Assembly (NCBI GenBank): GCA_004335835.1
Contig: RWJK01001039.1
Span: 6,569 to 70,568, forward strand
Reading direction: 5' to 3'
Source of the DNA: Scenedesmus sp. ARA3
Taxonomy: Eukaryota > Chlorophyta > Chlorophyceae > Sphaeropleales > Scenedesmaceae
DNA: 64,000 nucleotides
Part shown: positions 44,386 through 55,433 of the stretch, piece by piece
Layout: each line of letters opens with the position of its first letter
Numbering within the stretch: position 1 is the first letter of the stretch
Notes under the pieces: model-generated
What the model was told of the DNA's origin: nothing
The model's database searches: none
Seen by the model: only the letters and a program-made list of their open reading frames with translations
Position numbers and translations under genes: made by a program

Positions 44386-47300
44386 TGTTACCCATCCACT
44401 TTCGGCCGGTGCAATGTCTTCTCAACTGTGGCAAACCTTTTCGGCAGTTGGTGCAACGACCTTGCACACCCTGATATTGACCAAGATCACAGCATGCGCT
44501 AACGCCTGCTTGCCTGCACCCTGCCTCTTGCAGGAGCTGTGGTGGTGGTGTCGCACAGCCTGCAGCTGCTGCAACAGCACCAGCAGCCGCTGCAGCAGTG
44601 CACCACGCTCTTCTCGCAGCTGCAGAGCTTCCTGCAAGGTGAGGCAGCAGATGCACATTTCCTGCAAGCACATAACAAGTGTTAGATACCGATAGGCTGC
44701 CCAGCGATTCCTGCAAGCATGTGACCGTCTTGATGTCGATGTGTCTTAGCCGCTCTTGTGTGTGAGATGCCTGTTGATGGAGAGGACGTCCGCAGCAATG
44801 GCTGCGCTACAAATCACGTGATGCAGACAGCTGCTGGCGCCAGTTTTTCAACATGTGTGGCATTGCTCCTGCAACTCGCCTCCACAACCCGATTGTGCAA
44901 TCACTGTGGCCAACACCCTCTGAAGAGCCGCGCGGCTCATCCCTTCTTTCACACCCAGTGTGAACGTCAATTCACGTTGCCTGTGCCTATGCTGCCTGCT
45001 TTGCGACTGCAGCCGCCGTTAAGTGTGTTGAGGTTGCTGCCACCGCTCTTGAACCCTGATTGTTGACGCTGCATGTGCTGTTGCTGCCTGCCTTTCACCT
45101 GCAGCCGCCGTGAAGTGCGGTGAGGTGGCTGCATCCGGCCTCAAACCCTAATCGTTGACGCTGCCTGTGCTGCTGCTGCCTGCTTTGCATCTGCAGCCGC
45201 CGTGAAGTGTGTTGAGGTGTCTGCCAGCGACTGGGCCAGTGCCATGGGCGACTTCAGGAAGCGATTCGAGATGCAGCTGCAGCAGGAGCTGTCAGACCAC
45301 GGCAGCAGCATCACAGGTGACCGGGGTGATGGCTGCCTGTGTGAGATAGAGATATGCAGTGCTGCTGAGCGTGATTACAGATGTTGGGCTTGCCTTGCAA
45401 CACTTGGGCGCTTGTAGCTGCGTGCTGCGCCTACACACGTGATTTGTTACAGCAGCTGGGCATGCATGCCATGCTTTTTCCTGCATGATCTCCACGCTGC
45501 TTAAACTAAACATCATCACCAACCTGCCGGGCACCTGAACTCCTCCCTGCCTGTTTCTTCCTTCCCTTGTTGCCCCACCGCAGTGCCGCAGCAGGAGCTC
45601 CTACTACTGCTGGCCATCACGATGTCCATGCTGCACACATTAGGCATTACAACAATCCTGCTGTACACCTGTGCCCATGCACACCACCCTGCCCCTGCTG
45701 CCGCAACGCAGTGCCCCAGCAGTAGCCCCTTCTACTGCTCACCACCATGATGTCCGTGCTGCACACATCAGCCATTTTCACAAGCCTGCTGTACACCTGC
45801 TCCATGCACATCACCCTGCCCCTGCTGCCGCAACGCAGTGCCCCAGCAGGAGCCCCTTCTACTGCTCACCACCATGATGTCCGTGCTGCACACATCAGCC
45901 ATTTTCACAAGCCTGCTGTACACCTGCTCCATGCACATCACCCTGCCCCTGCTGCCGGAATGCAGTGCCCCAGCAGGAGCTCCCACTACTGCTGGCCATC
46001 ATAGATGCCCACGCTACAAACATTAGGCATCACAAAATGCACCCTTGCTGAACACCTGCTCCCATGCACACCTCGCTGCCCCTGCTGCCGCAATGCAGTG
46101 CCCCAGCAAGTGCTCCTACTGCTGCTCGCCACCGGCTGCTGCACCTCCCCGCTGCAATCCTTCCTAGCACACACACTTGGCGAGGCAGGGATGCGCCAGC
46201 TGGCCAGGTCACAATATGTCGAATCATAGCAGCAGGGCAGTTGCGCCGTCCCCTCCAATTTGTCTACACCACACAACCTATCCCTAACAGCAATGAGACT
46301 TGCTATGCACAAATGCGCCTGATTACCTTTCTGCCGCTTTTCGCTCCTCTTCCCTGCTGCCGCCACGCAGTGCCCCAGCACGAGCTGCTCCTACTGCTGG
46401 CCACCGGCTGCTGCACCTCCCCGCTGCAATCCTTCCTGGCCCACACGCTAGGCGAGGCAGGGCTGCGGCGGCTGGCCAGGTCATTGGACAGCACAGCATC
46501 AGGCCTGCACACAGCACTGCTTGAGCGGCTGCTGCCACTGCTGGAGCTGGTGCTGTTTCTGCTGGGGGAGCTGAGGGGCTGTGTGGCGTGTGGAGGCGGG
46601 GCGCAGCCGCCTGCAGGGAGCTGGATGGGGCTGCAGGTGCGTTTGATAGCATGTGCAGCAGCAGCAGCAGTGAAGCCGTGGGTGGCAGCGTCACAGCACG
46701 CTGCGGGGGTGCTAGCTCGTCATTTGCACTGTCTTCAGTCAGTGCAGTTTTAGAGCTGGTGCTGTTCCTTCTGAGGGAGCTGAGGTGCTGTGTGGCCTGT
46801 GGAGTCGGGGCGCAGCCGCCGGCAGGCAGCTGGATGGGGCTGCAGGTGGGCCTCGGGAGTGTTGGTAGCAGCAGCAGCAGTTGCAAAGCCGGCGATGGCA
46901 GGTATAAAGGCAAACTGCAGGGCCGGCTTACATCATTCACATTGTCTTTGCCAGCTTTTGTGCGTGTTGCGTGTTTTGCGTGAGTTGGTGCTGTTCCTTG
47001 GGGGAGCTGAGGGGCTGTGTGGCGTGTGGAGGCGGGGCGCAGCCGCCGGCAGGAAGCTGGATGGGGCTGCAAGTGCGCTTGGGAGCGTGTGGTGCAGCAG
47101 CAGCAGCAGATGCAGATGCAGCAGCAGCAGCAGTTGTAAGGCCGGCTGTGGTAGTTGTAACAGCAAGCTGTAGGGCTGGCTCAGATCATACGCACTGCTT
47201 CACCAGCTGTCGTGTGTCTGGCGTGGCCTGGAACAGAACTACGTTTATACTGTCGCTGCGGTGCGTGCTGTGCAAGCTGCAGCTCCACCCACTGCAGCTC

Positions 47301-48725
47301 AGGCACGCCCAGGTGCCGGTGCAGTGCCGCCACCCTGCTTGGCTTCCTGTGCGTCCGTAACATCACATGTCACGCTGTTACGGATGTTACATTGCAGGTC
47401 TCCCAGCTGCAGGTGCTGGAGCTGCACGCCGCTGCGCTGCTGCTGCGCACCGAGCAGCTGCGCCGCAGCCTCACCTCCCTGGCCTGCCAGTACCGGGCCT
47501 TCTTCACATGGCTGCTGAAGGCAGTGCGGCAGCTGGAGGGCCAAGATGCTGCTGCTGCTGGTGGTGCTGCTGCTGCTGGTGGTGATGCTGGCAGCAGCCT
47601 GGCGTCTTGCCAGGAGGTGCTGGCTTTCCTGAAGGGGCAGTTTTTGCATGATGCCATTGCACCTGAGCTGTCGGTGAGTTCGGTTTGACTGATGTTTGAA
47701 AGTTTATGTTTGTCTCCCCTTGATCACCGTGGGGTGTGGCGCTAGATGTGGTGCTCTGCAGCCCTGCAAGCAGTGAGGTGCTGGGGCTGTGTTGTATCAA
47801 GCTTCTGGACGGCCACAGGCAGGCAATGGCAGCTTGCAAAGAGGCAGGATCAATTACTGTTGTAAGTCAGGTAAGTGGACCCGTCTGTTTAGGATCAGCG
47901 CTGGCCTGCCAGTACCGGGCCTTCTTCACATGGCTACTCAAGGCAGTGCGGCAGCTGGAGGGCCAGGATGCTGCTGCTGCTGCTGCTGAGGGTGGGGGTG
48001 GCGGCAGTGCTGGTGGTGACGCTGGCAGCAGCCTGGCGTCATGCCAGGAGGTGCTGGCCTTCCTGAAGGGGCAGTTCCTGCATGACGTTATTGCGCCTGA
48101 GCTGTCGGTGAGTTCAAATTGGATACTGTTCGACAGACAGTTTCTCCGCAAGCGACTTTGGTGTGGCGTCATGTTTGGGGCTGTGTGCGCATTCAACAGG
48201 CTTGCGTGGATGCGGCTGTGTGGCTGTGCTCAAGCACGTACATGCTCCTCTGCTTCTGCTTACACAGTCCAGCATACAAGCCTGATAATCCTGATAAAGC
48301 GCTGTGAATTGCATGCTGCCACACTTGCAGGGCTCCTCCCTCACTCCTGAAGCGCAAGCACGCGCAGAGGCGCTGCTGTACCAGGGCATACGCCCCGCAG
48401 AAACACACCAGCTGCTGGCACTGCTCATGCCTAGTCAGCCTCAAAACTTCGGTGCTACTGCCGCTGCAGCTGCCAACCAACCAGGCAGCAGCAGTGCTGC
48501 CAGTCCAGGGGCCCTGCAAGCAGCCGGCGGTCAGCAGCAGCAGCAGCAGGGGAAGCCGAGAGCAGCAGCAGTTGAGTTGGCAGCTCAAGCTTGCAGCAGG
48601 CCATTGGCGCAGCAGCTGCAGCAGCTGGTGTCGCTGTGTGAAGAGGAGTTTGAGCAGCCAGTGATTGCAATCAGTCCAAGTGTAGTGCCACCTGTTGCGC
48701 AGCTGCAGCTGCTGCCTGGTGGAGG

Positions 48726-48758
<33 letters not shown>

Positions 48759-49726
48759 ATCTGCAGGGCTGCAGCCAGGCAGCAGCAGCAGCAGCAGCAA
48801 GGGGGTGGCAGTTGCGCCACCGCTGCTGCAGCCGCAGCAGTATGCAGACCTCCACAGCTACGTCTGCTGCTCTGTGCCCGCACAGTCAGCTGCATTATCT
48901 GGCGCTGCTGCTGGAGGCAATCTGCTATTGGTTGTCAAACTGCCACGAGAAGGCCTGTCACAGCAGCAGCAGCAGCAGCCTGCAGTGCAAGCTGTGCTGC
49001 TGCAGCTGCCAGAGGGTCAGTCAGCAGTAGCTTGGCAGTTCTACATGGAGCAGCAGCTGGCACTGCTGCTGGGAGGCAGCTCAGCTGTAGGCGGTGATGC
49101 AGCCACAGGTGAGCTGGCTGTTGCCCTCATCAGTTTGATGTATTTGCTACTCTGGCGTTATGGTCAGCCCCGGTCTGGTGTTAACTCTCATTTCTGCATT
49201 GTGCTCTGTTAACTGCACCTGCCAGACTCGTCTTGGCAGAGGCACATCTGGTCGGCCCGTGCAAAATTGTACTGTGTGTTACTGCTAAAGCTCCCAAACC
49301 AGCCTGCATGAATTTGCTGAATTTCTGAAGGTCACATGCTGCTGACATGCTGCTCCTGCAGGTGGCTGGAAACAGCACACCTCAAGCGGCAGCAGCAGCA
49401 GCAGTCTGCACTTGTTGGAGCTGGCAGATGCACCTTGGGTGCCAGTCCAACACCCGGCAGCTAGCGGCGGCAGCAGCAGCAGCGTGCTGCAGCAGTGTCT
49501 GCAGCAGCAGGCTGTGGTGGCGCTGTCTGATCTATCGCAGCGCAGCAGGCAGCTGCAGCATGCCAGCAGTGCAGGCCAGCTGGCAGTGAGCAGGGTCAGG
49601 GGCCTTGCTGGTTTGGTGACAGACATGCAGCACTTGCTGGTGATGGATCTGGAAGATGATGAAGAGGCAGAAGCAGAAGAAGAAGAGGAGGAAGGTGGCA
49701 GTGATGCAGAGATGGCAGAAGATTAG
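42781..49726 (+). CDS. APC4: Anaphase-promoting complex subunit 4 (APC4)
   Basis: Ten exons: 42781-43081, 43408-43859, 44022-44207, 44258-44312, 44534-44638, 45197-45316, 46371-46636, 47398-47673, 48331-49108, 49362-49726; 967 residues, longer than human APC4 (808) because of Gln/Ala/Ser inserts. N-terminal WD40-like segment matches APC4: CWCPTMDLCAVLSADGQL, HRMDW, SPEALITAVAWRPDGK, AAGHANGAISVLDVETG. The middle carries the APC4 long domain (LGEAGLRRLARSLDS; CQYRAFFTWLLKAVRQLEG). The C-terminus is very acidic (DLEDDEEAEAEEEEEEGG). APC4 is a scaffold subunit of the cyclosome ubiquitin ligase. Exons 3 to 5 are the least certain part. Exon 8 also exists as a long second copy in intron 8. Confidence 0.9.
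43196..43216 (+). repeat. Echo of APC4 exon 1 end plus donor
   Basis: GATGTGGAGACAG|GTGAAT repeats the last coding bases of exon 1 and its donor (true junction 43081/43082), 133 bp downstream. Confidence 0.7.
43966..43992 (+). repeat. Echo of APC4 exon 2 end plus donor
   Basis: GTACAAGCTGCTGCAT|GTGAGTGA repeats the exact end of exon 2 and donor (true junction 43859/43860), 124 bp downstream. Confidence 0.85.
45000..45225 (+). repeat. APC4 exon 6 start with two upstream echoes
   Basis: Acceptor CTGCAG plus CCGCCGTxAAGTG coding start at 45012, 45104 and 45196 (true): two exact 92-bp steps. All three acceptors are intact. Confidence 0.92.
45575..46370 (+). repeat. APC4 exon 7 start with five upstream echoes
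   Basis: Acceptor CAG plus TGCCxCAGCAxGAGCTxCTxCT at 45583, 45711, 45838, 45965, 46098 and 46370 (true). The first four steps are 127-133 bp; the fifth is 272 bp because that copy includes more of the exon (to the GEAG segment). All acceptor AGs are present. Confidence 0.93.
46540..47100 (+). repeat. APC4 exon 7 end with two downstream echoes
   Basis: The segment coding ELxxCVACG.GAQPPAGSWMGLQ and its donor occurs with ends at 46636 (true, GTGCGT), 46845 (GTGGGC) and 47072 (GTGCGC). The copies are about 100-120 bp with only a few changes. Confidence 0.92.
47905..48115 (+). repeat. Long echo of APC4 exon 8 end plus donor
   Basis: About 205 bp of exon 8 (LACQYRAFFTWLLKAVRQLE to APELS) with its GTGAGTTC donor is repeated 434 bp downstream (end 48107). 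It stays open and in frame through its whole length, so it is the best candidate in the window for an alternative exon. Confidence 0.92.
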
Positions 49727-49799
49727 TGGTGTGCGAACGTGTCATGTGCAAACTGCCGCAGTGCGCTGGCGCCCGACCATCAGCCTGATATTGATGTCA

Positions 49800-49804
49800 T
49801 GTAA
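49800..49804 (+). terminator. Possible TGTAA polyadenylation signal of APC4
   Basis: TGTAA, the usual polyadenylation signal of chlorophycean algae, lies 74 bp after the APC4 stop codon. The motif is short, so this is only suggestive. The following stretch to 50174 holds no supported exon, though a 5' UTR intron acceptor for the next gene may sit at 50173. Confidence 0.4.
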
Positions 49805-50174
49805 CAGTGTTCTGCTCTTTGATTAAATGTAGGCCTGGTGGGCACGGTGTAGCTGTCGCGGGGGTGCAGCGCTTAGCCGTAAATGGTGCTGGCACCACTG
49901 TACTTCTCTGAAGATCTACCGGTACAGCACACCCGGCAAACGCCATATGCAGTGTGCTTGCAGGCAGGGTCTCCAGAGCTAAAAGTAAGGTTCACACTTC
50001 ACGAACACACATATGGTTTGCTTTCCTGCAAGCTTGCCGCTGCTAATCTTAGCCACTATACCGCGAATCTATGCCCGCGCAGCATGGCCCAGCGTGCTGC
50101 AAGCCTTATTCTCGCTGCAGCCCTTGTTCCATTCCACACTTTTTCGGCGTAACGTACCATTGTACTCTTGCAGG

Positions 50175-52120
50175 ATGGATGCAATTGGTGTAAGCATTTG
50201 GGAGAAGGGCCTTGCCGTGTGCAAGGCGACGAAGCTAGCCGATGAAAGCTACCATGTTGAGTATGAGTATGTCAAAGTACTGCAGGCTACCGACGCAGGC
50301 GATGTGGCTGCTGCTCTCAGCGAGTCCAGACTTGCTTCCGGTGTGAACTCGCTGGTGCGTAAAACGCTGTCCTGCAACCATTTGAAAGCAGAGTCAGACT
50401 GAACCTTAAGTCTTAGTTGGACATGATTGACTAAGCAATGCGCATCGCATCACCACTTTGTTCTCAATGCAGCAGTCCACTCAGCAGCAGGGATCAATTT
50501 CACTCTACCCCCCTCACAGACGCCATTTATCAGCTGAATCTAAATTGCAAAGCAAGCATGAATATACAACAACTATCTTGCGTGTCTCGGACTGCAGTTC
50601 ATCAGCTGGGAGCCCACTGCCACTGACAGGAAGCCAAGCTGGCGGGCACTCAGGGCAGCCATTAGCTCTGCCTGCCCAGGAGCTGAGTTGACCATGCTGA
50701 CGTTTGACCAGCGAGTCAACGCAGTGACAGCTGGCCTGGTTGAGTAGGCTGATGAGCGGGGCTTGGCACCACCAGTTGAATACGTTCACAAAGAAGACTA
50801 TGTTAAAGCGGGAGGTGGTATACAGCACCCTGCCAGTAGTGGCCTGCCAGCTGGCTTTGATCTAGCCCTGCAGTCTAGCAACCTTTGAGCTTGTGCTGGT
50901 CTGGTGGACGTTCCGCTATCAAACCATTTGTGGTTTTCAGGTTGCCCCTACAGCGCCGCTTAGTATGCTTGCGCCTGTCACATTTATGCATGTGCCTGCT
51001 TGCTGATGGCTGCCTGCAACATCTGCGTTTCATCTGCAGGTAGGGACATCAAGACAGAGGCGCTGCAACAGGTGGCTGGCAGCAGCAGCAGCACGGCGTG
51101 GTTTGAGGCGCAGCAGTTTGGCACAGCACTCAACCGGCAGCTGTTCACGCTGCAGAGCAAGCTGATGCGCGAAGCAGCCAAGGCCTTTCTGGCCTCTGTA
51201 CGCTGCTCAAACAGCAAAGAAGCACGCCCTCAGTACGTGTTAGGGCTTGCCAGGCGCGGTGGGGGCTGGTTCTTTGAGGAAGCTTTGTGGATGGCAGTGT
51301 ATGGGACCTCTTGCCACATCAGCAGCAGCAGCAGCTGGCGGCAGCAGCAACATGAACGCGCTCGACAGCAACGCGAGCAGGCACACAGGCAGCAGCAGCG
51401 TGAAGAAGCTCGGCAGCAGCGGAGGGAGCAGGCGCGGCGGCAGCAGGATGAGCGCGCGAGGCAGCAGCACAGGCAGCAGCAGTTCCAGCAGGCCCGTCCG
51501 GCAGCTGCTGCTGAGCTGTCGGCGCCCGAGCCGGATGTCAGGAGCATGTCAGAGGCGGAGCTCAGGGCGTTTCTTGAGACGGTGAGCAGCAGGCAAAAGT
51601 TCAGTGATTTCACTGTCGTCTTTTTGCGGCACAGCATGCCTGCTCAATACGAAGACACACGCAGCAGCAGATGTTCGCCATCTGTAAGGCATTCCCGTTG
51701 CCGTGCTGCTGCAGCTGTGCGGCAGGGGCGCGGTAACCTGCATTTGTTTTGCATCATCCGCCAACCTATGTATCATGTCCTAGCCAAAGTAAGTGCTGCA
51801 CCCGCTCCATGATAACCAACGAATCATGTTCTATGTGTCTTTCAATGATCCTGCTGCTGCCTCTCTGCAATGCAGCTGGGTATGTCAGCTGTGGTGGCGC
51901 ACCTGGACAGCGCAGCACCCTGCAAGCGCAGCAGCAGCGCAGCTGCACTGACAGCTGCTGCAGCTTCCAGCAGCTTGGCTGTGCTGCTGCAGCTGGCACA
52001 GCACTGCTTGCCTTTCTGGGAGGCCCAGCGGCTGGTGCACTGCAGCAAATTCATGTCGTCATCACGCGCAACAGCATGTACGCGCGAGGCTGCTGCACGC
52101 ATGGTGTTCAGGCTGGATAT

Positions 52121-52185
<65 letters not shown>

Positions 52186-52355
52186 TCGTGCAAGTAAGGG
52201 AGGTGCGTAAGCGCTTCAAGGTGCTTGCATTGACAGTGCATCCGGACAAGATCCCAAAGTTTGTGCAGCGGGTCAGCGGGTCTCAGGAGCTGTTCACTGA
52301 AGCATTTAAGGCACTGCAGCAGGCGCATGAGCTGCTGGTGCACTGCTGCAGATGA
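50175..52355 (+). CDS. Protein with C-terminal J domain and central Arg/Gln-rich coil
   Basis: Model: 50175-50340, 51040-51581, 51876-52355; 395 residues. The first junction (G|GTGTGA) is chosen because it matches the phase of the next exon; GTG|GTGCGT at 50354 would not. A 90-bp in-frame stretch 51233-51322 could be a retained intron. The middle is an Arg/Gln/Glu-rich region of about 60 residues, likely a coiled coil. The last exon has a poly-Ser run from a CAG tract, then RKRFKVLALTVHPDKIP with the HPD tripeptide, and FTEAFKALQQAHELL, the helix III/IV side of a J domain. J proteins stimulate Hsp70 ATPase. The N-terminal third is not recognised. Exon edges are less certain than for the other genes. 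Confidence 0.65.
52121..52184 (+). repeat. Pure CAG/AGC tract in coding exon
   Basis: About 21 uninterrupted CAG units, read in the AGC frame as poly-Ser just before the J domain. It is the longest perfect trinucleotide tract seen inside a predicted exon in this window. Confidence 0.9.
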
Positions 52356-53183
52356 GCTGGCAGAGTGTGTCCTGGTGTACAGGCTAGTGTACATTAGATG
52401 ATGCTTTTGCTCAATTGCGGTGTAGCAGTGTTGAGTTTGAAGCACCCCGCAAAGCAGATCTGGATCCTGCTGCTACCAACTGTATTTGGGTTGATTTGGG
52501 CAGCTAACCATTGCCAGTTTGTGGGTTGCTGTGTTTCTGATTGCAAGTCGTACAGCATGCACAGATGCTGTGTTTTTTGTCTGCATTGAGTAGTGTTGTA
52601 CATAGGACGATTCAACGTTGTATTTTAGTCGTCAATCTGGCAGGCAGGTGCTGAGCTCAGTCGTTGCCTGGCAACAGTTGGCATGCGCTCAACTGGTTCA
52701 GCTGCGTCGCTGTGGCTAGCCCTGTGGAGAATTGCCCCCCAGTTTTGGGGCTCAGGAAGTACTTGCTAACTAGATGGTGATGCAAAGTGACGAATTGTAG
52801 ACAAAGCCAGCTGGTCCTGCAAGACGCACGTTGTCAGTCCTGAAGATGTATTGAAATGCTGTACGCGTCGGCCTGGTGGTGGCAACGGTTGCTGGAAGCA
52901 TTTTCTGCATTGTAATGTGCCCTCAAAGCACATTCAACTGTCACAAGGGCACCTGGAGGGGCATTGGTGGTTCAGGTCAGCTGGTGTTGTCAGTAACACT
53001 TTCTGTCAAATTACAGGCAGTGCTATGCGCAGAGTGCGTCATCTCCGGTTTGATCAATACTCAAAGCGCAAACACAGGCAATCCTTACGCAGGCAGCAAG
53101 CTACGTACCGCTCAGGCAGCACCAGCCATATCCTTGCCCCTGCACTGTGGTCCCCTGCACTCCTCACCTCTGCGCAACACACC
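52356..53183. other. Spacer between J-domain gene and PnsB3-like gene
   Basis: 828 bp with no supported exon. The reading frame of the next gene stays open back to about 52851, so an earlier start cannot be excluded, but that part has no transit-peptide or conserved character. Confidence 0.4.
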
Positions 53184-54535
53184 ATGATCACCGGCCGGTC
53201 TTTGCAGTCATCTCTCCATCGAAATGCTAATGTGCGTGTAGCTGGGCACAGCAGCAGCAGCAGCTGCAGCAGAAGGCTACGAGTTCGCGTGCAGGCCGGC
53301 AGCGAGCCCACCATAACAGTGAAGTTTGTGGAGGAGGGGCAGCAGCCAGTCACAATCGAGTGCATCAGCGGAGAAGAGCAGCTACGAGCGGCGATGCTGG
53401 ACAACAAAGGTGAGCAGCAGCTGCCCAGCATGCACCCATGCCAGGCAGCAGTGCACTGGTTGTGCTCTGATGCATCAGATGTATCCTGCAGTTCATGCTG
53501 CAGCTCCTGTTCTGCCTTCTTTGAAAACACCAGTAGCAGCAAGAGGGCATGCAAGTTCCTTGAAGCCTGAGTGCTGGACATGGCTGAAGCACTGCACACT
53601 GCTAGTTGTGCACGCCACCCTGCCGTGGCCACCACAGCTCAAACATGCAATTGCAGGTGCTGATGCATGCATGCCTTGTATGTGTCATGTCCTGCAGTCG
53701 ACCTGTACACCACCTGGGGCAAGCTGTGGCAGTGTGGAGGTGGAGGCCAGTGCGGCACCTGCATAGTGCAGGTGAGCTTCAGCAGCTACAGCAACCAAAG
53801 GACTCTATAGGCATGCATCATGGACTTTGCCTACGCAGGTGACTGGTTGCAGCATGCTGTCACTGCAAAAATCCACCACAACCTTAGCACCAGGTGGAGT
53901 GCAAGCAGCGGTCTGCGTTGGGTGGCCATTGGTGTAGTAGAGGCTCATCAACGGCAGCCAGGCAGCACCACTGCTTAAGCATATGCTGCAACAGCAGCTG
54001 CTACCACTGCCACTGCTACAACAGAGCCACAACGCAGCTAGTGTGTGTTAGCAAGCAACCGTGAAACCGCGGTGTGGCTGTGGCTGCAATATGCATGTGT
54101 CCCTGCAGGTGCAGGAGGGAGCAGAGCTGCTGTCGGAGAGGACTGCCACAGAAGACAAGAAGCTGAACAAGGTGAGGCCACTGGCACATCACGCCGTTGA
54201 GCACTGCTAGGATTATATCATTGTACTTGAACGTTGCGTAGCTGGCAGCGGTTGGCCCGGGTGATGCTTGAGCAGCTGAGCCTGGCAGCCCTCTGCAGCT
54301 GCTTTCTCAGCAGTATGCTTGCACAGCAGCAGCTGAGGGTAAGTGGCGTAGCAGCCAAGCTGCCGCAGGTTCTGCATGCTGGGTTATGCTTGGTCAATGC
54401 TGGGTGTTGATCAACAGTGTGTGCTTGTGTCATGTGTCGCAGAAACCTGAGACATGGCGGCTGGCGTGTCAGACCATTGTGGGTGATGGCACTAACAGCG
54501 GCACTGTCGTCATCCAAACCAAGCCGCAGAAGTAA
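53184..54535 (+). CDS. PnsB3/NDF4-like plastid 2Fe-2S ferredoxin-fold protein
   Basis: Four exons: 53184-53409, 53698-53771, 54109-54171, 54443-54535; 151 residues. The first ~45 residues are Ser/Arg-rich and hydroxylated, with a VRVQA-like cleavage region: a plausible chloroplast transit peptide. The core has [16 protein letters not shown] (cysteines spaced C-x5-C-x2-C) and a later LACQ cysteine, giving four ligands for a 2Fe-2S cluster. The order TIx[44 protein letters not shown] resembles plant PnsB3 (NDF4), a subunit of the plastid NDH complex. Chlorophyte algae studied so far lack plastid ndh genes, so the algal role is probably different and is unknown. Start chosen at the Met that opens the transit peptide. 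Confidence 0.85.
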
Positions 54536-55433
54536 CACAGCACATAGGCAGCTGATGTCTGGTTGTACATTATCAAGGTGCTGTTGTGGGCTGCCATGAG
54601 CTGGGCGCATGACCAGCTTTTGGCTGCGCCCAGCAGTCAGAGGGAGAGAGCGGCAGCATTGCTGCGTGTATGGTTGTATGTTTGGATGGCGTTGTGTTGT
54701 GGACTAGATGTGTTCAAGTGAGTGAGAACTGGGGTGCAGAGCAAGCGCCCAGCGGCGCATGCCGGTGTGTGCCACTGCACCACTGCGATTGACAAGGGGT
54801 CTTCAGGCACCTCATGGTGCAGAAATGCTATGACCAAGGTTGAGGTTGCGGATGAGCCGCTGCCATTGACGCCTGTTGTGGCAGCAGTGCTGCTTGTGCT
54901 CAAGGGGCTTGGTGTGCTGAGCATTTCAACGAGGATTGTAGGCCTGCTATTGTGTTGCTTCGAGCCGTTCAACAGGCTGTACTGAGGGACGCTGGAGTTG
55001 GCACCTGCTGTGTGCATTTGCAGTAAGCACAATCTGAGAAGCCATGCGTGCTTGCCGTATAGCATTGAGCTGCTGCAGTCAGCCTTGCAGCGTGCTTCTT
55101 GTGCTGGGCGTGTGGTTGCTTGCAGGGGCCCTCATGCTCATGCTGTCATGTGACAGTGTTTTTCCTGTCACACCGAGTTAACCCCTCGACATGGCAGGTG
55201 TCACACCTCGAGCTTCCGCAGGCTGATATGCAGCAGTTCCTCATCACCTGAATGTTGCTTGTGCCAGGGACGTTGGCTGGCAAAGCGCAGCAAGCACAGC
55301 AGCAGCAGCAGTAAGCCATACAGGCCTGTGCAGTACATTGCTGCTGCTTGTTGGCACGCACAGCACCCAACAAACACCACCCACGTCGTTTTGCACACAA
55401 TCGAACCATTTTAATACCAAACCGGACGCTGCA
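54536..55433. other. Spacer between PnsB3-like gene and HisRS
   Basis: 898 bp holding the 3' UTR of the first gene and the HisRS promoter and 5' UTR. No supported exon; an open frame at 54722-54985 has no consistent similarity. Confidence 0.4.

Noticed and set aside
51233..51322. A 90-bp intron (GTACGT...CATCAG) inside the J-domain gene
   Set aside because: It is in frame and stop-free either way, so sequence alone cannot decide; left as coding with a note.
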